Made by a program: the position numbers and the translations under genes. A DNA stretch of 64,000 nt from Gammaproteobacteria bacterium (GTDB lineage: Bacteria > Pseudomonadota > Gammaproteobacteria > Thiohalobacterales > Thiohalobacteraceae): the NCBI GenBank assembly GCA_019911805.1, contig JAIOJV010000034.1, positions 27,906-91,905 of the forward strand, given 5' to 3'. Under the pieces are notes generated by a model. The model did no database searches. It was not told the origin of the DNA and saw only the letters and a program-made list of their open reading frames with translations. This document shows, piece by piece, positions 28,690-37,178 of the stretch (its first letter is position 1; every line of letters starts with the position of its first letter).

Positions 28690-31674
28690 ATGATCTCGAT
28701 CGAAGAGCTGATGAATTCCGTGGTCACCGAGCTCGGCCTCGACGAGGCCGAGCTCGGTGCACGTCGTGCCTTCCTGGAGTTCGGGCCGGCGGACGAGCGT
28801 GCCCTGCGCGCCCTGCACCCGCACCTGCACATGGCGCGCCAGCGCTTCATCGAGGTCTTCTATGACCACCTGCTGCGTTTCCCCGAACTCCGCGAACTGC
28901 TGTCCACGCCGGAACTGCGGGCACGGCTGCGGCATAAACAGATGGATTATTTCGAGCAGCTCACCAGTGGTGAGTACGGCTGGGAGTACATCAGCGACCG
29001 GCTGCGGGTCGGTCTGACCCATCAGCGGATCGGTCTGGGACCACAATGGTACCTGGGCGCCTACTGCAAGTATCTCGCCGAGTTGCTGCCGGAGGTGTGG
29101 GAGACATCCACGCTGAAACCGGAGGCGCGCCGCGCGGGGATACGCGCCCTGCTCAAGATCGTGTTCTTCGACATGGGGTTGGCGCTGGAGGCCTATTTCC
29201 ACACCGACCGGCGTTCCATCGTCGCCCTCAAGCAGTATGCCGAGAATGTCATCTGCAGCGTTCCGGCCGGCCTGCTGGTACTGTCACCCGAACTCGAGGT
29301 GTTGTCCGCCAACCGCTTCGTCGATCGGCTGTTCGGTGTCGGCCACGACGCGCTGGTCGGTCGTCGGCTCATGGATCTGTTCGACGACGACGTGCTTATC
29401 CAGCGGACCCGTGAGGTGCTGGTCACCGGGCGTACGCTGCGCCATATGGGTGTGTGTTCGCCCACGGACGGGCCGGAGTGCTGGTTCGAGGCCACCCTGG
29501 CACCACTGGCGACCGGCCTCGACGCACATCTGCATCCTGCCCTCGGCAACCTCAGCCGCGCCGCGTTGCTGATGGTGCTGGAGGACGTGACCGAACAGGA
29601 AAGGCTGCGCAGTGCGCGGCGACGCTCCGAGGCGCAGATCCAGGCCCTGCTGGACAACGTCGGCGATGGTATCGTCACCTTCGATCGGCATGGCATCATC
29701 GAATCCTTCAACCGTCGGGCGGTGCAGATCTTCGGCTATTCTGCCAATGAGGTGCTGGGCAGGCCGGTGTCGACACTCACCAAGGAATGGAGACACTGCA
29801 CCCCCGACGGCCGCTGTGCGCAGGCACGCGGATGTGGCGAGGTGCCCGAGTTCATGTCGGGCAGCTGTGAGGGGACCGGCCGCCACAAGGACGGCAGTGT
29901 GTTTCCCATGGAATGGTCCATCAGCAGCGCGGAGCTGGACAGCGAGGTATTGTTGATTGCGGTGGTGCGTGACATCAGCGCCCGCAAGGCCGCTGAGGTG
30001 GCGCTGGCCAAGCTGGCCAGCGCCCTCGATCAGACCGCGGACAGCGTCATCATCACCGATCGTGCCGGCCGCATTGAATACGTCAATCCGGCCTTCGTGC
30101 AGACCACGGGGTTTTCCCGTGACGAAGTGGTCGGGCAGATGTCCAGTGTAGTCAAGTCCGGTCGGCACGACGCCGATTTCTACACACGGATGTGGGACAC
30201 GATCGCCCGCGGCGAGGTATTCCGCGATATCTTCATCAATCACCGCAGGAACGGCGATATTTATTATGAGGAGAAAACCATCTCGCCGGTGCGCGATCCT
30301 CTCAGCGGCGAGATCACCCATTACGTCTCGACCGGCAAGGACATCAGCGAGCGCATGCAGACGCAGCAGCGCCTGGATCACCTGGCCCACCACGACCCAC
30401 TCACCGACCTGCCCAATCGACTGCTGTTGTCGAACCGGCTGACGCGGGCCATGGCACGGGCGGCGCGCCATGGCCGGCAACTCGCGGTCCTGTTCCTGGA
30501 TCTGGACCGGTTCAAGCAGATCAACGACACGCTGGGTCACGGCGCCGGTGACCGCCTGTTGCGTGCCGTCGCCAGCCGGCTCGAGAAGTGCCTGCGTCAG
30601 GGCGATACCGTGGCGCGTATGGGAGGTGATGAATTTGCGATCCTCCTTGAAGACATCGCACGCAACGACGATGTCCTGCCCATCCTTGATAAGATCATGG
30701 CCGCCATGCACAACCCGGTCGGGCTCGAGGGCTATGAATTCTTCCTCAGCTTCAGTATCGGCATCAGCCTGTATCCCCAGGACGGCGAGCACGCCGACAT
30801 CCTCTTACGTAATGCCGATACGGCCATGTACCGGGCCAAGGCTGACGGACGCAGTGGCTTCTGCTTCTATACCGCCGATATGAATGCGCATGCCATGGAG
30901 CGGCTGGACCTGGAGAGCAAACTGCGTCGGGCCCTGGAGCGCGACGAGTTCGTGCTGCACTATCAGCCGCAACTCGATCTGCGGAGCGGGCGGGTGACGG
31001 GCGTCGAGGCACTGCTGCGTTGGGATCATCCGGAGCGGGGCATGGTGCCGCCCGCGGATTTCATCCCGACGTTGGAGGATACCGGCATGATCGTCCAGGT
31101 AGGGCGCTGGGTCCTGGGCGAGGCCTGCCGTCAGGCGCAGGCCTGGCGAGAGGCCGGGCTGCCGGACCTCGCGATCGCGGTCAATATATCGACCCACCAG
31201 TTCCGTCGCGACGACCTGCCGGCGGCCGTGGCCGAGGCGCTCGCCACGCACGGCATGCCGCCAGGCGGGCTGGAGCTGGAGATCACCGAGAGTGCACTGA
31301 TGGACGATGTCGGCCGGGCGGAACAGAGCATCCAGCGTATCAAGCAGCAGGACGTGCGTATGGCGATCGACGACTTCGGTACCGGTTATTCGTCGTTGGC
31401 CTACCTCAAGCGCTTCGCCATCGACAGCCTGAAGATCGACCGCGCCTTCATCCGGGATATCTGCAGCGATACCGATGACGCCGCCATTGTGTCCGCCATC
31501 ATTGCCATGGCGCAGCAGCTGCACCTGAAGGCGATCGCCGAAGGTGTGGAGACTGCGGAGCAGCTGGAGTTCCTGCGCGATCGCGGTTGTGCCGAGATGC
31601 AGGGCTTCCTGCTCAGCCCGCCGATGCCGGGTGACCGTCTGGGTGCGTGGCTCGCGGGGCGCGTCACCGCCTGA
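28690..31674 (+). CDS. Globin-coupled PAS-GGDEF-EAL c-di-GMP enzyme
   Basis: 994 residues, soluble. N-terminal globin-coupled sensor domain (about 20-180) with proximal heme ligand His111 in THQRIGLGPQWYLGAY. Three PAS domains follow (about 190-300, 310-430, 435-560). GGDEF is intact at 645-649 (MGGDEFA), with an RxxD inhibitory site (RQGD) just before it, and EAL is intact (GVEALLRW, about 771; ITESALMDD; IDDFGTGYSS; EGVETAEQ). It probably binds O2, CO or NO and makes or degrades c-di-GMP; which activity dominates cannot be told. Start ATG 28690 has a weak purine-rich upstream sequence. Confidence 0.93.
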   Translation: MISIEELMNSVVTELGLDEAELGARRAFLEFGPADERALRALHPHLHMARQRFIEVFYDHLLRFPELRELLSTPELRARLRHKQMDYFEQLTSGEYGWEYISDRLRVGLTHQRIGLGPQWYLGAYCKYLAELLPEVWETSTLKPEARRAGIRALLKIVFFDMGLALEAYFHTDRRSIVALKQYAENVICSVPAGLLVLSPELEVLSANRFVDRLFGVGHDALVGRRLMDLFDDDVLIQRTREVLVTGRTLRHMGVCSPTDGPECWFEATLAPLATGLDAHLHPALGNLSRAALLMVLEDVTEQERLRSARRRSEAQIQALLDNVGDGIVTFDRHGIIESFNRRAVQIFGYSANEVLGRPVSTLTKEWRHCTPDGRCAQARGCGEVPEFMSGSCEGTGRHKDGSVFPMEWSISSAELDSEVLLIAVVRDISARKAAEVALAKLASALDQTADSVIITDRAGRIEYVNPAFVQTTGFSRDEVVGQMSSVVKSGRHDADFYTRMWDTIARGEVFRDIFINHRRNGDIYYEEKTISPVRDPLSGEITHYVSTGKDISERMQTQQRLDHLAHHDPLTDLPNRLLLSNRLTRAMARAARHGRQLAVLFLDLDRFKQINDTLGHGAGDRLLRAVASRLEKCLRQGDTVARMGGDEFAILLEDIARNDDVLPILDKIMAAMHNPVGLEGYEFFLSFSIGISLYPQDGEHADILLRNADTAMYRAKADGRSGFCFYTADMNAHAMERLDLESKLRRALERDEFVLHYQPQLDLRSGRVTGVEALLRWDHPERGMVPPADFIPTLEDTGMIVQVGRWVLGEACRQAQAWREAGLPDLAIAVNISTHQFRRDDLPAAVAEALATHGMPPGGLELEITESALMDDVGRAEQSIQRIKQQDVRMAIDDFGTGYSSLAYLKRFAIDSLKIDRAFIRDICSDTDDAAIVSAIIAMAQQLHLKAIAEGVETAEQLEFLRDRGCAEMQGFLLSPPMPGDRLGAWLAGRVTA

Positions 31675-31791
31675 TTTTCTTACGGGTCGTCTGGCCCGCA
31701 TTTTGCCTTTCATACTGCCACTATCAGCATCCGTGCGGCCGGGGACCAACCGGCGATTCACGGCGACCGGTAGAAAACCTCAGCAGCGTGC

Positions 31792-31818
31792 TAAGTGTTT
31801 ACGGCCACCGGACGCTAA
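31792..31818 (+). promoter_or_regulatory. Possible sigma-28-type promoter before the che operon
   Basis: In the 349-base gap before the first STAS gene, TAAGTGTT, 11 bases, then GACGCTAA matches the sigma-28 consensus at 5/8 and 6/8 positions. The resulting leader would be about 200 nt. No flagellar genes are in the window to corroborate it. No repeat family element or other feature is evident in this gap. Confidence 0.3.
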
Positions 31819-32023
31819 TGATGATCACGGAACAGGGCTGCAGCAGCGGCCCGTGTCGATCCGCCGACATGTCCCTGATGGGAATTCGGCGGCGACAGTC
31901 CCGGAAGGCCCCATCCCCGCCTTTCCACACTCACTGCATTACTTGACTGAGACGCCCTGACGGCCGTCGGCCCCCTGTCGTGCCGACACCTGCCGCAGCT
32001 GCGTCGCAGCGGGAGGCAAGATC

Positions 32024-32338
32024 GTGGCGGAAGGCACATCCACTGCACGTAAACGCGGTACCCGCAGCCGGGTGGTTCACCTGCCGGCGCAGCTCGGTAT
32101 CGCATCTGTCGCGGAACTGAAGACCGTTCTGACCGACGCCCTGGCGGGCGGCCGGCCGGTGACCCTCGATGCAAGGGCCGTCGAACAGATCGATGGTGCC
32201 GGGTTGCAGCTGCTCGTGGTTTTCCATAGCGCGATGCAGACCGCCGGCCAGCCCCTGACCTGGAGACGTCTGCCATCGGCCCTGAGCGAGGCCGCGGCCC
32301 TGCTCGGCGTGCGCGAGACGCTGGGTCTGGACGGCTGA
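32024..32338 (+). CDS. STAS-domain protein (MlaB/anti-sigma-antagonist-like)
   Basis: 104 residues from GTG 32024, with GGGAGG upstream. A single STAS fold: VVHLPAQLGIASVAELKTVL and the loop QIDGAGLQLL. The residue normally phosphorylated in SpoIIAA-type antagonists (DSSG) is replaced by Gly-Ala, so this copy probably cannot be switched by phosphorylation. First gene of the chemosensory operon, 43 bases before cheY. Its partner is unknown; a second STAS protein with an intact serine ends the operon. Confidence 0.85.
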   Translation: MAEGTSTARKRGTRSRVVHLPAQLGIASVAELKTVLTDALAGGRPVTLDARAVEQIDGAGLQLLVVFHSAMQTAGQPLTWRRLPSALSEAAALLGVRETLGLDG

Positions 32339-32381
32339 TACCGTTTTTACCGCTGATGATCGCATAAAGAAGGATTCACCC

Positions 32382-32744
32382 ATGGCAACGATACTGGCAG
32401 TCGACGATTCCACCTCCATGCGCCAGATGGTCAGCTTCACGCTCAAAGGTGCCGGCTACGACGTGGTCGAGGCGACCGACGGCGAACAGGCGCTGCAGAT
32501 GGCCCGTACCAAGCAGGTCAATCTGGTGCTGACCGACGTGAACATGCCGAAGATGGATGGCATTACGCTCATCAAGAACCTGCGCACCCTGCCCAGCTAC
32601 AAGTTCACCCCCATGCTCATGCTCACCACCGAATCCGCAGCGGATAAGAAGCAGGAGGGCAAGGCCGCCGGGGCTACCGGCTGGATCGTCAAACCGTTCA
32701 ATCCCGAACAGCTGCTCGCCACCATCAAGAAGGTGCTCGGCTGA
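32382..32744 (+). CDS. cheY: CheY-type single-domain response regulator
   Basis: 120 residues, receiver domain only. Acidic pocket Asp8-Asp9, phospho-acceptor Asp52 in LVLTDVNMP, Thr in MLTTES and Lys in WIVKPFNPEQ. Good ribosome site (AAGAAGGA). The stop overlaps the cheA start by one base. The sequence is the FrzZ/PilG-near CheY type common in non-enteric chemosensory operons. It receives phosphate from CheA; its output (flagellar switch or another target) is not evident from this window. Confidence 0.94.
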   Translation: MATILAVDDSTSMRQMVSFTLKGAGYDVVEATDGEQALQMARTKQVNLVLTDVNMPKMDGITLIKNLRTLPSYKFTPMLMLTTESAADKKQEGKAAGATGWIVKPFNPEQLLATIKKVLG

Positions 32745-34804
32745 TGTCCGATACCACCGGTATGGAACAGTTTCATCAGACGTTCTTCGAGGAGAGCTTC
32801 GAGGGACTGGATCTGATGGAGTCTGCGTTGCTCGCCCTGGATCCGGGCGCGGTCGATGCGGAGACCATCAACAGCATCTTCCGTGCCGCGCACTCGATCA
32901 AGGGCGGTAGTGCCACCTTCGGCTTCAGCGAGATCGCGGGTTTCACGCATCTCCTGGAGACCCTGCTCGACGAGATGCGTGACGGCCGGCGCCCGGTCAC
33001 CCGGGTCGCCACCGATCTGCTGCTGCGAGCGGTCGATAGCCTGCGCGCGCTGGTGAATGCCGCGCAGGCCGGTGGCAGTCTCGATGCGATCGACATCAGC
33101 GACGTGCAGACGGCGTTGCAGGCACAGCTCGCCGACAGCGGCGATCCGGGCGCTGTCACCGCCGCGCCGCAGCCGGTGCCGTCATCGGGCTGGCACATCA
33201 GCTTCCAGCCGCATGCAGACATCCTGCGCACGGGCAACGACCCACTGCGTATCCTCTGGGAACTCGCCGGGCTGGGGACATTGAGCGTGCAGACGGATCT
33301 GTCCGGACTGCCCGGCTGGGAGGAATTCGATCCTGAGACCTGTTATCTCGGCTGGCGGATCGAGCTGCGCGGCGCAGTGGCCGGCGCGGCGCTCGAAGAG
33401 GCCTTCGCCTGGGTGGCCGACGAGTCCGACCTCGACATCCGGCCGCTGGGGACATCCCTGCCGGCGACAACGCCCGACACCGACGACGGGTCGGTGGTCG
33501 CAGGTGAACTGATCGCCGAACGCCGCCGGGCCGATCGTCGCCAGGCGCCCGACCGGCGCAGTGCGCCGCCGTCCGGCGACACGACTTCCATCCGTGTCAG
33601 CACCGGCAAGATCGACGCACTGATCAACATGGTCGGCGAGCTGGTCATCACCCAGTCCATGCTGGGCGAGATCGGTGATCAGCTGGTGCAGGGCGGCGCC
33701 AACGGACTGATCGAAAAGTTGCGCGACGGGCTGACGGAGCTGGAGCGCAACACACGTGAACTGCAGGAATCCGTGATGCGGATCCGCATGCTGCCGATCA
33801 GTTTCGCCTTCAACCGCCTGCCGCGCCTGATCCGCGATCTCGGCACGCAGCTCGGCACGCAGCTCGGCAAGCAGGTCGAACTGCGCATGTCGGGTGAGCA
33901 TACCGAGCTGGACAAGACCGTCATGGAGAAGATCAGCGATCCGCTGGTCCATCTGGTACGCAATGCGCTCGATCATGGCATCGAGACGCCTGCAGTACGC
34001 ATCGCCGCCGGTAAGTCGCCCGCCGGCACGCTGCACCTGAACGCCTTCCATCAGGGTGGCAACATCCTCATCGAGATCATCGATGACGGCAACGGGCTGG
34101 ATCGGCAGAAAATCCTGCGCAAGGCGGTGGAGCGTGGGGTAATCAGTGAGGCCGAGGCGGCGGCGATGCCGGCCGAGAAGGTTGAGGATCTGATCTTCCA
34201 GCCGGGATTCTCGACCGCGGACGTCGTCAGCGATGTCTCGGGCCGCGGCGTCGGCATGGACGTGGTGCGCCGCAACATCCAGGAGCTTGGCGGCAGCGTC
34301 GAGGTGCGGTCCCAGGAGGGCAGGGGGTCGCGCTTCACCATCCGCCTGCCGCTGACGCTCGCCATCCTCGACGGCCAGTTGGTGCGCGTCGGCGACCAGA
34401 TCTACATCATCCCTCTGGTATCCATCATCGAGTCCCTGCAGGCCCGCAAGGAATACATCAATGCCATGGCCGGCTCAGCCGAGGTCTACCGTCTGCGCGA
34501 CGACTACCTGCCGGTGCTCAGGCTCTACGAGATCTTCAATATCCAGGCGGACGCCAACGAGCTGACAGATGGCCTGCTGGTCGTCGTCGAGGGCGATGGT
34601 CAGAAGGCGGGTGTGTTCGTCGACGAGCTGCTGGCACAGCAGCAGGTCGTCATCAAGAGTCTGGAATCCAATTATCGCCGCGTCGATGGCATTTCGGGTG
34701 CGACCATCCTCGGGGATGGCTCGGTGGCGCTCATCATGGACGTCCCGGGATTGATTCGCATGACCAGTATACAAGTGCGGAAACCAGCGCGGAAAACGGC
34801 TTAG
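32744..34804 (+). CDS. cheA: Chemotaxis histidine kinase CheA
   Basis: 686 residues. P1 Hpt domain with phospho-accepting His50 (AAHSIKGGSATFGF). A central domain with FQPHADILRTGNDPLRILWEL replaces the enterobacterial CheY-docking P2. A charged linker (ERRRADRRQAPDRRS) precedes the P3 dimerisation domain (STGKIDALINMVGELVITQS), P4 ATPase (HLVRNALDHGIE; DVSGRGVGMDVV) and P5 CheW-like domain at the end. Receives signals from the MCPs through CheW and phosphorylates CheY and CheB. A short direct duplication GGCACGCAGCTC is visible in P4 near 33841. Confidence 0.96.
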   Translation: MSDTTGMEQFHQTFFEESFEGLDLMESALLALDPGAVDAETINSIFRAAHSIKGGSATFGFSEIAGFTHLLETLLDEMRDGRRPVTRVATDLLLRAVDSLRALVNAAQAGGSLDAIDISDVQTALQAQLADSGDPGAVTAAPQPVPSSGWHISFQPHADILRTGNDPLRILWELAGLGTLSVQTDLSGLPGWEEFDPETCYLGWRIELRGAVAGAALEEAFAWVADESDLDIRPLGTSLPATTPDTDDGSVVAGELIAERRRADRRQAPDRRSAPPSGDTTSIRVSTGKIDALINMVGELVITQSMLGEIGDQLVQGGANGLIEKLRDGLTELERNTRELQESVMRIRMLPISFAFNRLPRLIRDLGTQLGTQLGKQVELRMSGEHTELDKTVMEKISDPLVHLVRNALDHGIETPAVRIAAGKSPAGTLHLNAFHQGGNILIEIIDDGNGLDRQKILRKAVERGVISEAEAAAMPAEKVEDLIFQPGFSTADVVSDVSGRGVGMDVVRRNIQELGGSVEVRSQEGRGSRFTIRLPLTLAILDGQLVRVGDQIYIIPLVSIIESLQARKEYINAMAGSAEVYRLRDDYLPVLRLYEIFNIQADANELTDGLLVVVEGDGQKAGVFVDELLAQQQVVIKSLESNYRRVDGISGATILGDGSVALIMDVPGLIRMTSIQVRKPARKTA

Positions 34805-34822
34805 CAGCCTAAAGGAGCGGCT

Positions 34823-35365
34823 ATGACTCAGGCAATGACAACGAAAATCTCTCCCGCGGGTGCGGGGACGGGTGCGATGCAGGCGGCGCAGGACAATGCC
34901 GTCGGCAGTCAGTATCTGACCTTCGCACTGGCCCATGAACAGTACGGTGTGGACATCCTGCGCGTTCAGGAGATCAAGGGCTGGACGCCGGTGACCCACA
35001 TACCGAACGCGCCGGCCTACCTGAAGGGCGTGTTGAACCTGCGCGGGACCATCGTGCCGATCGTGGATCTCCGCATGCGCTTCAGCCTTGAAGAGATCGA
35101 GTACACCCCGACGACGGTGGTCATCGTGCTGTCGCTGGTGGCCGACGGGCGGGAGCGGACCTTCGGCATCGTCGTCGATGCGGTCTCGGACGTGCTGAAC
35201 ATCCATACCGCCGACATCCGTCCCAAGCCGGACTTCGGCACCGCCGTGGATGCCGATTTCATCAGCGGCCTGGCCACCGTCGGCGACAGCATGGTGATGC
35301 TGCTCGACATCGACCGGCTGCTGCGGCCGGATGAGATCAATGCCATCGCATCGGTCAGTGAATGA
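34823..35365 (+). CDS. cheW: Chemotaxis coupling protein CheW
   Basis: 180 residues with an SH3-like double-barrel fold coupling receptors to CheA. Core motifs: YLTFALAHEQYGVDILRVQE, PNAPAYLKGVLNLRGTIVPIVDLR and the receptor/kinase interface FGIVVDAVSDVL. An N-terminal 30-residue low-complexity extension precedes the fold. Ribosome site AAAGGAG before ATG 34823. Confidence 0.96.
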   Translation: MTQAMTTKISPAGAGTGAMQAAQDNAVGSQYLTFALAHEQYGVDILRVQEIKGWTPVTHIPNAPAYLKGVLNLRGTIVPIVDLRMRFSLEEIEYTPTTVVIVLSLVADGRERTFGIVVDAVSDVLNIHTADIRPKPDFGTAVDADFISGLATVGDSMVMLLDIDRLLRPDEINAIASVSE

Positions 35366-35399
35366 ATCCGTCAATCGATCGTTTCAAGGGGACCAGGAC

Positions 35400-36950
35400 A
35401 TGAAGGCTCTGACAATCAAGGTACGCCTGCTGGCGACGCTGGGCATCGCCATTGTGCTGCTGGCGGCCATTGGCATTACGGGGGTCATCGGCCTCGGCTC
35501 TGTCAAGGAGGGCATGCGGACGGTGTACGAGGACCGGACCATCCCGCTGGATCAGGTCACCACCATCCAGGAGTTGCTGCTGGAAAACCGGTTGTTCCTT
35601 GCGGTCGCGCTGGTGACGCCCACCGCCGAGGAGATCCGCAGGAACACCGAGGCAGTCGAGCGGAACATCGCCGAAATCGGCCCGCTCTGGGAGGCCTATA
35701 TGGCCACCACCCTCACACCCGAGGAAAGGCAGATTGCCGAGAAGTTCGCGGCCGCTCGCGGGCGCTTCGTGATGGAGGGGCTGAGGCCGACGATCGCCCT
35801 GCTGCGCGCGGGCCGGACGCAAGAGGCGGAGGCGCAGGTCGTCAATGTGGTCCGGCCGCTCTATGTACCCGTGGGTGAGGGCATCGAGGCCCTGGTAAAA
35901 CTCCAGATCGACGTCGCACGCCAGGAGTACGAGAATGCAACCGGCCTCTACGCCACGCTGCGCACGATCGCCATCGTCTCCATTGCCGTCGGCGTGGCCG
36001 TGGTGCTGTGGATGGCCTGGCTGCTGATGCGCGCCATCATGAATCCACTGCAGCAGGCGGTCGGGGTCGCCCGGCGGATTGCTGGCGGTGAGCTCGATCA
36101 CGACGTCCGCATCGAGCGCAACGATGAGCTGGGCGAGCTGCTGACCGCGCTGCGCGACATGGCCGGAAAACTCGCGCAGATCGTCGGCGACGTGCGCGGC
36201 GCCTCCGACGCCGTCAGCGCCTCGGCGCGCGAGATCGCGACAGGCAATGACGACCTGAGTCAGCGCACGCAGGAGCAGGCCTCGGCACTGGAGGAGACGG
36301 CCTCGTCGATGGAGGAGATGACTTCGACCGTGAAGCAGAACGCCGACAATGCGCACCAGGCGAACCAGCTGGCGGCGGGGGCGCGCAGCCAGGCGGAACA
36401 GGGTGGCCAGGTGGTCTCGATGGCCGTATCGGCGATGAACGAGATCAACGCCTCCAGCCGCAGGATCGCCGACATCATCGGCGTCATCGATGAGATCGCC
36501 TTCCAGACCAACCTGCTGGCATTGAACGCGGCGGTGGAGGCGGCGCGGGCCGGTGAGCAGGGTCGCGGCTTCGCGGTGGTGGCGGCCGAGGTGCGCAACC
36601 TGGCGCAGCGTTCGGCGGGTGCGGCCAAGGAGATCAAGGATCTGATCCAGGACTCGGTGGAGAAGGTGAGGACGGGCTCGGGTCTGGTGGACGAGTCGGG
36701 CAAGACCCTGACCGAGATCGTCGACAGCGTGAAGAAAGTGACGGACATCGTGGCGGAGATCGCGGCGGCGAGCCAGGAGCAGTCGGTCGGTATCGAGCAG
36801 GTGAACAAGGCGGTCACGCAGATGGACGAGGTGACGCAGCAGAACGCGGCATTGGTGGAGGAGGCCGCCGCCGCCTCCCGCTCCATGGAGGATCAGGGAC
36901 AGAAGCTCGTGGAGCTCATGCGCTTCTTCCGTACCGGGTCGGCCAGCTAG
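35400..36950 (+). CDS. Methyl-accepting chemotaxis protein with four-helix-bundle sensor
   Basis: 516 residues from ATG 35400, with AAGGGGA/AGGA upstream; the frame extending to 35331 overlaps cheW. TM1 (about 8-30), a periplasmic four-helix-bundle 4HB_MCP-type domain (about 31-190, ENRLFLAVALVTP), TM2 (about 193-215), HAMP (about 216-270) and the signalling hairpin with [20 protein letters not shown]. The last gene segment is almost identical in DNA to the next receptor gene. Unlike that receptor it lacks a C-terminal aromatic docking pentapeptide. Its stop codon is part of a 20-bp inverted repeat. Confidence 0.93.
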   Translation: MKALTIKVRLLATLGIAIVLLAAIGITGVIGLGSVKEGMRTVYEDRTIPLDQVTTIQELLLENRLFLAVALVTPTAEEIRRNTEAVERNIAEIGPLWEAYMATTLTPEERQIAEKFAAARGRFVMEGLRPTIALLRAGRTQEAEAQVVNVVRPLYVPVGEGIEALVKLQIDVARQEYENATGLYATLRTIAIVSIAVGVAVVLWMAWLLMRAIMNPLQQAVGVARRIAGGELDHDVRIERNDELGELLTALRDMAGKLAQIVGDVRGASDAVSASAREIATGNDDLSQRTQEQASALEETASSMEEMTSTVKQNADNAHQANQLAAGARSQAEQGGQVVSMAVSAMNEINASSRRIADIIGVIDEIAFQTNLLALNAAVEAARAGEQGRGFAVVAAEVRNLAQRSAGAAKEIKDLIQDSVEKVRTGSGLVDESGKTLTEIVDSVKKVTDIVAEIAAASQEQSVGIEQVNKAVTQMDEVTQQNAALVEEAAAASRSMEDQGQKLVELMRFFRTGSAS

Positions 36951-37113
36951 GAGTCTGTCGGACTTGGGCGATCGTAGCGAACCGGGTGGGAGAGCGAGGT
37001 CATGTTTTCGATCCTTCGAGGAGAATAGCCGTAGCTATTTGACGAGCAGGATCGGAAAGATGGACCGCTATCCCGCCGGCGCAGTAGATCAGTCCCAAGT
37101 CCGACAGACTCCT
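36949..37113. mobile_element. MITE-like 165-bp palindromic element
   Basis: Perfect 20-bp terminal inverted repeats (AGGAGTCTGTCGGACTTGGG at 36949, complement at 37094-37113). The interior pairs further: CCGGGTGGGA with TCCCGCCGG, TTTTCGATCCT with AGGATCGGAAA, and AATAGC-CGTA-GCTATT at the centre, so the whole element can fold as one long hairpin. It lies between two receptor genes and overlaps the stop codon of the first. No transposase or obvious target duplication is visible. A 72-codon frame through it is not a believable gene. Confidence 0.75.
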
Positions 37114-37178
37114 GGGAACGGAACAGTTAGAACGCGACAAGACGTTCGCTTCCTTAGAACGAATAGACAGGTGAAACC

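Noticed and set aside
31675..32023. Small ORFs in the gap before the che operon
   Set aside because: No ribosome sites, atypical composition and mutual overlap; treated as leader and promoter region.
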